From contig NC_092635.1 of NCBI RefSeq assembly GCF_039555335.1, positions 55,247,755-55,311,754 on the forward strand: 64,000 nt of DNA, read 5' to 3'. Source of the stretch: Amphiura filiformis. Its lineage: Eukaryota > Echinodermata > Ophiuroidea > Amphilepidida > Amphiuridae. A program made the translations under genes and the position numbers. The notes beneath the pieces were generated by a model that saw only the letters and a list, made by a program, of their open reading frames with translations, did not search any database and had not been told where the DNA came from. Shown here piece by piece: positions 56,991 to 64,000 of the stretch (position 1 is its first letter; each line of letters opens with the position of its first letter).

Positions 56991-58744
56991 ATCTGAATTT
57001 TTTGTAGCCTTTAAACTTCAAACCACCCATGTGAAGAAATCACATCTATTATCCTGGGTTGTGATCTTTATTTACCAATTTTTGTGTCATCTGACTATTC
57101 TGTAGCTTGAAGTTTTTAACTGATTTTTCCTATGTGACCAGCCTGCAGAATTCAATTAACCTGCATTTTTAAGCTTAGCTTTCCATCAGCCTATGGAATT
57201 CCACAACCTTGCTTGTGGTGGGAAATTTGTTGATGGTCTATTGTCTCTGGATCCTCAAGTAACAGTAACTGCATCTTGCCTATAGTTTTCCTGTACGTGT
57301 CATCATCTGAGGTGAGAGTGTTTCTTGTTTAAGCTTACCAACTGTGCTGTCATCATAATAGTTGGTTTGTGAGAGACAATGGTGCCATCCAATACATCCA
57401 TTATCCATTTGGTTAGTATTTCATAAAATGTGCTCCCACATTGAAGAAATTGCCACCAAATTTCGCAATACAGTTGTATGGATCAGTGGTGATCTGAATC
57501 TCCCGGACATCAACTGGGCTACTCAAACAATTGACGGACATCAGTACCCAATCAGTCTAAATCAGCGTTTCTTGGACTTGAACTCTGACATCGGCATAGA
57601 ACAAATGATGTTATTTCCTACAAGGAGTGATAATACGCTTGACTTATTTTCTACCAACCGCCCATCCCTTGTTATTAGATGTACTGCATTACCAGCACTG
57701 GGTGATCATGAGTTAGTGCTTGTAGAATCAAGTGTTACTCCTAAGAGAAGAAAGCCAGTGCCACACAAGAGTTTTTTTCTGTGAAAAAATGCTAGTATAG
57801 ACAATATGAAAGAAGAATGTCTTGTCTTTCAAAAGCAGTTTACTACCAAGTATACTACTAGTCCGAATAATCAGACCCAGAACAAAATATTAATTTCTGA
57901 CATGATCGTGTACTGGGTCTGAACTGTTTCCATATGAAATCTTGATGGCAAATTGGACAATAGAAGCACATGGTTCTACGTGACAGCTTTTTAATCCCTA
58001 TTCAGGTTACGTGAATCACGCTATTGTGGACCATCCTTCTGATACTTGAGTGTTTGGACAAGCGGAACGGTTTTTTGTCTACCTCTCTGTTTGTAAACAA
58101 ACCAGGAGGTCGAAATCGTCCTCCTCGCCGAATACGAAAGTCAGCGTAATAGTACGGCACTGGTATACTACCAGTAGTCCCATCCAACATAACAGATGTG
58201 GGGTACGTGTGTCTTCTTGTCAATCTTGATAGAGGTGACCTTCAAAAGTTGTCACTACAAGATATAATCAACCTTGGATCACGAAGCAGGTTAAAAGACT
58301 CAATCGGCAGAAGAAGCGTAGCTTTCATACAGCTCGGCACTCTAAGAAACCAAACGATTGTGAGAGATACAAGGTTCTTAAGACCATGATGCAGTCATGG
58401 TCCATGGCAAAGGCGATTCGACCTTTGTGGCATTAAACCCAGTTAACAGGAAATTAATCCAGTAAATCGATTCAGTAAAGCAAATAAGCTCATGCATTCG
58501 ATCACTAACGGCAACCAGCTTCGGTCGATTACCCCAGCTGCAGCGTGTGTAAACTCTAATTTGCATAGAGGCTGTACGTGAAATTATTGATTGGCTCCAA
58601 ACAAAGGATTTGAACCGGTGCACGTAATCATGGCGCAGTGCAGTCCATTCAATCAAATGTTGTCATCAACCTATTTGATCGCAGTGCATTGTTATGTGTG
58701 TGAGACGAACTGTCGCGGTTGATTGCAATCAAACAAACGATGTC

Positions 58745-59090
58745 TTATGTATTACTTTGTTCCGTGATGAAAATCGTGATGTTTTATTTAATCACTCTCG
58801 AAAAATGTATTTCTTTTGTAGGCCTATTACTTTGTTTTGTGATGAAAATCGTGATGTTTTATTTCATCACGCTTTAAAACAAACGATTTCTCATGTATTA
58901 CTTTGTTTCGTCATGACAATTTTGATGTTTTATTTCATCACTCACGAAAAATTGATTTCTTATGTATTACTTTGTTTCGGGATGAAAATCGTGATGTTTT
59001 ATTTCATCATCACGCTCTAAAACAAACGATTTCTTATGCATTATATTTGTTTTGTGATGAAAATCGTGATGTTTTATTTCATTAAAACGG
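58745..59090. repeat. tandem repeat, about 73-bp unit, 5 copies
   Basis: GATGAAAATCGTGATGTTTT or a variant recurs at 58766, 58841, 58912, 58981 and 59056, with TATTACTTTGTTTCG between. It is inside the interruption of the LINE. Confidence 0.9.
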
Positions 59091-59125
59091 TAGGCCCTAT
59101 GTTGTTTAGAAAAAATGTAGAAAGT

Positions 59126-59143
59126 GATGAGGATGATGATGTC

Positions 59144-59183
<40 letters not shown>
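59126..59183. repeat. (GAT)n microsatellite
   Basis: GATGAGGATGATGATGTCG followed by about 13 GAT units. Confidence 0.95.
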
Positions 59184-59439
59184 TCTCCAAAAGTGTCCCG
59201 CTTTGTTTTTCTTGCCCTAAATCGTGCGTATCTATTAATAAGGCACTTCAATAATCAATAATCAGTCCCGTGACGGCCTCCACTAACTAGCTACTAACTT
59301 GGGTTTATGGGCGCTGATATTTCATGTTCACTGTCACTTATTTATCAGAAAAGTGCGACCCTTTGTCAATCACCTACAGTACCCAATTTCGGCATACTAT
59401 ATAAGAAACTCATCATGAAGGTTTGCCAGAGAATAATTA

Positions 59440-59780
59440 AAATGTAGCTTTTACCGTTTTTTGTGGCATCCTTCAGAAGTGAGCGGTCCGATACCAATAT
59501 TTTCGGTCAAATCTCCATTCAATTAACACGGGGAGTTGGCTAGATATGCCTTGCCCTCACTCATATTTTACAAAAGTGCGACCATTTCTGAACATCTAAC
59601 CTAGCTGTAATTTTAGGTCATGTTAGAGAAATATATTTGCTAGAAGTTTTGGAGAATAAATAAAATATTGGTTGGTTATTTTTCACACAGTGATGTTAAC
59701 TAGTCAAGTGCCCATTCTGCCAACATACATCATTTGTAGGGGTCACGCGTCAATGGTGAGAGCACTGTGTATTGTGTATA
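59440..59780. repeat. dispersed repeat, family I (copy 3, partial)
   Basis: TTCAGAAGTGAGCGGTCCGA, GGTCATGTTAGAGAAATATAT, CACACAGTGATGTTAACTAG and GTCACGCGTCAATGGTGAGA match copy 2. Confidence 0.75.
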
Positions 59781-61091
59781 GGAAAACGGACAGTAACTGC
59801 AGTATGCTACATGAAGGTCAGTTAGTAAGAAAGAATACGATGATTATGTAACTAACATTATTTTTCCAGAATCTTCCTCAAATCCCAAGCGCTTTTAGAG
59901 CTTTATTAACAGTAATAAATGTGACAATGCTGGGGTTGGCCCATTGAAAGCTTCCAACGGTATCAGCTACTCTGATAGGCAAACATTTTGAATAAATAGT
60001 TCTCGTTTGTGTTTAATATGAACGAGGATGTAACCACCATAAAAGGCAAGTCCTCACTCAGTCATTGATCCAAACATCATCCATCCTGATGGTATCCACA
60101 AACTGCTCTCTGGTCTCCAAATCCATAAATCGCGCATGTGGACCAGACGAGATTCCAACTAGACTGTTGAAAGTGTTGGCAGACGAGCTTACTCCAGTCA
60201 TCTCTTTGTTCTTCCAAGCTTCTCTCAACCAAGGGAGCCAATGGTGCCTGTTTTCAAAAAAGGTTACAGGAACAAAGCTGAAAACTACCGTCCCATATAT
60301 CACGCACATCTGTCACATGTAAAGTTCCAGAACACGTCATCTGCAGCAGTATCATACGTCACCTCGATAAGCATAATATTCTCAACGATGCCCAGCATGG
60401 CTTCCGCAAAAGACGATCAAATGCGACACAGCTTATCCAAACCGTCCAAGATCTGGCAAAAACCATAGAAAATCGAGACCAAGTCTGATTTCTCGAAGGC
60501 ATTTGATCGAGTTTCACATTTGAGACTGTTTCATAAACTTAAGGTTTATGGAATTCACATACGCCTGGATTGCTGATTTTCTGAACCATCGCTCCCAGCA
60601 AGTGACCCTGGATGGTGCTACATCTATACACCTCCTGTCTACTCCGGAGTCCCACAAGGCAGTGTGCTTGGGTCATTGCTCTTTCTCCTCTTCATCAATG
60701 ACTTGCCCGATGTTATATCACCTCAATCTACGGTCAAGCTATTTGCAGATGACTGCATCCTCTACGGGAAAATCCAGAAGGAGGAAGATGCAGCTGGTCT
60801 TCAGCACGATCTCGATCAATTGCAGATGTGGGAGAATGATTGGTTGATGGAATTTCATCCCTAAAAATGTCAAGTGCTCCACGTCACCAACAACAAGAAG
60901 AGCTTCAAGATGTCATATATACATTCATGGCCATACTCTCGAAGAGGCAGACTCTGCTAAATACTTCGGCGTCAATATCCACCATAATCTCACCTGGAAT
61001 CCTCACATTCAAAACAATTGCTTCTTAAGCCAACTCTACCCATGCATTCCTGCAAAGAAACATCAACCAGTGCCCTAGGAGACCAACGCGG

Positions 61092-61490
61092 AGAGCGTGG
61101 CGCAATGGTTAGGGTACTTGCCTTTAGTGCATGAGGTCCGGGTTCGATTCCGGCGGTGGCGATTTGCTGGGATATTGACTTGGAAAAAAAGTCTGAAATT
61201 AATTGGCAACATCTGTAGATTAAATTCAAACTTCCGCTCTCCCCCATGGTTCATTTAAAATTGGGTAAATGAATCATGCAAGTACTCTTTTCTTCGGAGG
61301 GGACGTTAAGCCGTCGGTCCCATGTGCAGAGAGTCATACCTGTGCATGTATCTCGCAGCCAGTTTCGAAAAGAGTAGGGTGTTAATCCCTGACTGTTCCC
61401 AACCCGTCCCGGTATTCAGATGGATCCCAATGGAAATAAGCTTCAATAGAGGCTTTCTTGGGTTATCCAGGATTGTCAAAACCCGAACAA
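61092..61490 (+). mobile_element. tRNA-derived SINE inserted in the LINE
   Basis: The head GCGTGGCGCAATGGTTAGGG holds the pol III A box, and GGTCCGGGTTCGATTCCGGC the B box, about 35 bases apart as in tRNA. The body contains GGGGACGTTAAGCCGTCGGT, similar to conserved central domains of metazoan SINEs (recalled, not checked). The LINE frame stops at RNINQCPRR before it and resumes at IKSS-CYKTFLRPL after it. Confidence 0.8.
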
Positions 61491-62137
61491 ATCAGATCAA
61501 AAGTTCTCTGCTATAAGACATTTCTGCGTCCTTTAAGCTCCTGTAATGGAATATGCTAGTGTCGTCTGGTATTCGCACTCCACTACTTACATTAGGAAAA
61601 TGGAAATGGTACAACGTAGATATGCCCGCTTCGTCTTCCATGACTACAGAACTACCAGTAGTGTATCAGCCATGCTTCACCACTGCAATGGCCAACCCTA
61701 CAATGCTACAGGAGCGGCGTGCCCAGGCTAAAGTGGAAATGATGTACCGCATCGCTTATGGACTTGTTGATATTGCACACTCCTACCTTGTTCCAACCAA
61801 TGAAATATCATGTGCCATTTGCAAGGACAACTGTTTACCAACATTCGTTCTTCCCAGATGGAATCAGGCTCTGGAATGCACTTCCCGAGCAGCTTGTTGA
61901 CAGCATCTCCCTGGAAGGCTTCAAAGGGCAGGTGCAGTGTGTCCAGCTCCGCTAGACGACTTTTATTTTTAACGCACCTTAATTTCCTATACCCAACAAA
62001 AAGTACGACTATACACTATGTTCGGACTGTACTATATTGAAAGAAGAAGAGGGTCTCACAGGCCCCACAAAATTCGCCAGTAGGCCGTACTGGGGTTGCC
62101 CACCCGTGCACTACAAGAAAAATAAGTCTGCACTTAC

Positions 62138-62182
62138 GTTGATTGCGGCAAAACTCCAAGTCTCCTGTTGTTTCGTAACAAT
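62138..62182 (-). CDS. candidate upstream micro-exon of the kinase gene
   Basis: A 45-bp stretch on the minus strand with strong splice signals on both sides: acceptor TATTTGTTTCCAG and donor CAAC|GTAAGTG. It is phase 1-1, which fits the phase 1 acceptor of the FN3 exon at 55136. It would encode CYETTGDLEFCRNQ plus split codons; joined directly it gives NQPIQVTSAP. Two cysteines suggest an extracellular module. The 7-kb gap holds the LINE. It may also be a chance match. Confidence 0.4.
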
Positions 62183-62399
62183 CTGGAAACAAATAGTAAG
62201 AATCAAGAAAAGTTCACAAGGTTTCTTCCATCACTTTAATACTTAAGCGAATATCCAGAAAGAGCGGAGAGCTACATGTAGGCAGCAACAGCAATAGAAT
62301 TATCATGAATTTTAAACTTGTAAACACAAAGCAATTTGTAACTAGAGGCAAATGATGGTCATAGACCACAAACCTAGGTGGGGCGTGTTGGTGTTGTGG

Positions 62400-63020
62400 A
62401 GGTATCTGACCCCTGCAAAATTTTCCAAAATTTTCCCCTGGTCATGTTGTTTGTTGTCGCCGAGTTTGAGTCCCTTTCTCCTTACGGATGTCAGAAAATG
62501 CAATTTTAAAATTTGACCCAGATGACCTTTGACCTGACCCCTGCAAAATGTTCAAAAATGTTTCCGTGGTCATCAAGTTTGTTGTCACCGAGTTTGAGTC
62601 CCGTACCCCTTACAGATGTCCAGAAAAGACATTTTAAGATTTGACCTCTATACGACCTTTGACCTGACCCCTGCAAAATGTTCCCCTGATCATGAGATTT
62701 GTTGTCACTGAATTTGAGCCCCATACCCCTTGCAGGTATCCAGAAAGTGAATTCTAAGATTTAACCCCAGATAACCTTTGACCCAAAATGTTCCCCTGAT
62801 CATTAAGTTTGTTGTCACCAAGTTTGAGCGCCGTACTCCTTACAGATGTACAGGAAATGCATTTCTAAAATTTCACATCTGCATGACCTTTGCCCTGTCC
62901 CCTGCAAAACGTTCCCCTGGTCATGAGATTTGTCGTCACCGACTTTGAGCCCCATACCCCTTACAGATATCCAGATAATACAATTGTAAGATTTTACCCC
63001 TTAATGACCTTTGACCCCAA
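62400..63020. repeat. about 120-bp tandem repeat with DR1-like sites
   Basis: Five to six degenerate units containing TGACCTTTGACCTGACCCC, TGCAAAATGTTCCCC, GTTGTCACCGAGTTTGAG and CCTTACAGATATCCAGAAA. TGACCTTTGACCT at 62523-62535 is an exact DR1 nuclear-receptor element in reverse. Variants are at 62653, 62772, 62884 and 63005. Confidence 0.9.
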
Positions 63021-64000
63021 TTCTGTATGCAAGTTATAGGCGTGTGGTATAGCCGATGCATGCAAATGACATCATTGTACTATATATAATATGTGACAGA
63101 AGAAGCAGTTTGAAGGTATTTGGTTAAATACCGGAAATGCCCAAGTTATTGTCAGAAAGAAGAAGAAAAAAGAAAGATTGGATAGCAAAACAGTACCTAG
63201 CTCGGGGGTTGTAAACCCCCCAGATAGGTAAGAAAGATCGAATAGCAAAACAGTACCTAGCTCGGTGGGGGGGGGTTGTAAATCCCCAGCTAGGTAATCA
63301 ACATGATCAATGCTCATCATCTGCACATTATTATAATATCCACAACAACCATGACAACCGCCAGTGAACTTCTGAATGGTGAAATCGGAGTAAGTGGCTG
63401 ACATCACCTGCTTGGAGGTCAGTGAAATTAGAGTTGTGACTGGGTTGCAGCAAGGGGTGGTTTTATTACCCAATTGGGAATCAACTTCCAGCTGCAAGTC
63501 TGATTCTACTTTTGATCTCTGTTCTGACCATGCTCACTATATAGTATACTTCCATGATTATATGTGCAAGTGACATAGCATTTTGAATTTGTTACAGAGT
63601 ATGAGTTTTTTGTACCCAAATTTGTCAAAGGTTATTCAATGAATATACAAATATATTGGGGTTCAAGAACTGGGCCATGATAGGTGAGTCTCTGTTGCCA
63701 GCGGAAGTACAACACGACTGATTCTAATACCTAGGTTTGTGTAAACCCACCTAGGTAATTAGTGTGCCATGTCTCTGATATCAGTATTAGGCCTATCTGT
63801 ACACGATTTTTCAATTGGGACATTTTGTATAGGCCTACATGAATTTGTATTATTATTTTTTTTCATGATTCAGTGATATAGAGGTACAAACACATTTTCC
63901 AAGTGAAAACTACTCCACTGGATATGCCATTATTTTCACATCAAAGACCCTGGGTCTAGATCGTTCATGTCATTGTACCCTGGCTGGGCTAGCAAGTATT
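63021..64000. other. no gene recognised; duplicated short hairpin segment
   Basis: TAGCAAAACAGTACCTAGCTCGG occurs twice (63183 and 63244), each followed by a GGGTTGTAAA-CCCC-AGxTAGGTA hairpin. A similar CCTAGGTTTGTGTAAACCCACCTAGG lies at 63730. A minus-strand frame at 63280-63497 is cysteine-rich (PCCNP, GGCHGCCGYY) with weak splice signals; I could not identify it. Confidence 0.4.

Larger units (their letters stand above)
57362..62000 (+). mobile_element. broken full-span LINE (CR1/L2-type), several insertions
   Basis: Pieces of one plus-strand element appear in order. Endonuclease end: VVWISGDLNLPDINW and GDHELVLVESS (57470-57740). Linker: MKEECLVFQKQF (57805-57850). PWITKQVKRLNRQKKRSFHT (58275-58340). 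After a 1.5-kb interruption: SSSNPKRF and SFINSNKCDNAG (59872-59935). RT: GPDEIPTRLLKVLADEL (60130), FKKGYRNKAENYRPI (60247), FLNHRSQQVTLDGA (60580), GSVLGSLLFLLFINDLPD (60660) and KLFADDCILYGKI (60730). Then YFGVNIHHNLTWNPHI (60965) and, after a SINE, EYASVVWYSHST (61549) and FFPDGIRLWNALPEQLV (61840). Many frameshifts; inactive. It lies antisense to the kinase gene. Confidence 0.85.

Noticed and set aside
58560..58660. tRNA-like B box CCGGTTCAAATCC on the minus strand
   Set aside because: No matching A box at the right distance and no cloverleaf.
1..64000. CRISPR arrays, bacterial operons, riboswitches or phage
   Set aside because: Introns, LINEs, SINEs and microsatellites show a eukaryotic genome; the tandem repeats found do not have a repeat-spacer layout.

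Overview
The window is from an animal nuclear genome. It is AT-rich and dominated by mobile-element debris: non-LTR retrotransposons of several kinds, Penelope-like elements, tRNA-derived SINEs, a mariner-type transposon, foldback elements and microsatellites. Two spliced host genes sit in it. There are no operons or bacterial features. A neurotrophin/Spaetzle-type ligand, a receptor tyrosine kinase with FN3 and TSP1 modules and this mix of repeats suggest a marine deuterostome invertebrate. A hemichordate or other ambulacrarian is my best guess, but the species is an inference.

Gene 1 is on the plus strand. Two coding exons (20609-21187 and 29885-30082) join in phase 0 across an 8.7-kb intron. 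They encode a 258-residue secreted precursor: signal peptide, basic prodomain, a furin-type RSKR site, then a 94-residue cysteine-rich C-terminal domain. The motifs ERC, CKQTYRLVRAL and YIKVYCC place it in the neurotrophin/Spaetzle cystine-knot superfamily.

Gene 2 is on the minus strand. Twelve exons between 55136 and 42213 all have GT-AG borders and matching phases. They give an open 715-residue C-terminal portion: an FN3 domain, one thrombospondin type-1 repeat, a transmembrane helix, a tyrosine kinase domain and a tail with several tyrosines. The 5' end is missing; a 45-bp candidate exon lies at 62138-62182. The kinase keeps the catalytic Lys, both Asp and the Asn, but HRD reads MGD, APE reads SLE, and the activation-loop tyrosine pair is absent. 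The two genes are tail to tail, 12 kb apart. A decayed copy of the kinase's last exon appears to lie between them near 38.9 kb.

Layout: 0-7 kb, LINE fragments and foldback elements; 7-20 kb, foldback repeats (four copies of one family in the window, all bounded by TTAA) and a 1.5-kb dispersed repeat; 20.6-30.1 kb, gene 1, with an intron full of nested elements and a LINE; 30-42 kb, foldback elements, a Penelope fragment, a mariner-like transposon and the kinase relic; 42.2-55.1 kb, gene 2, whose introns hold a Penelope-like element with inverted flanks, long purine tracts and a nested repeat; 55-62 kb, a LINE broken by several insertions, one of them a SINE; 62.4-63 kb, a tandem repeat carrying DR1-like TGACCTTTGACCT sites.

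All exon calls rest on reading frames, splice signals and motifs read by eye. No database search was possible.
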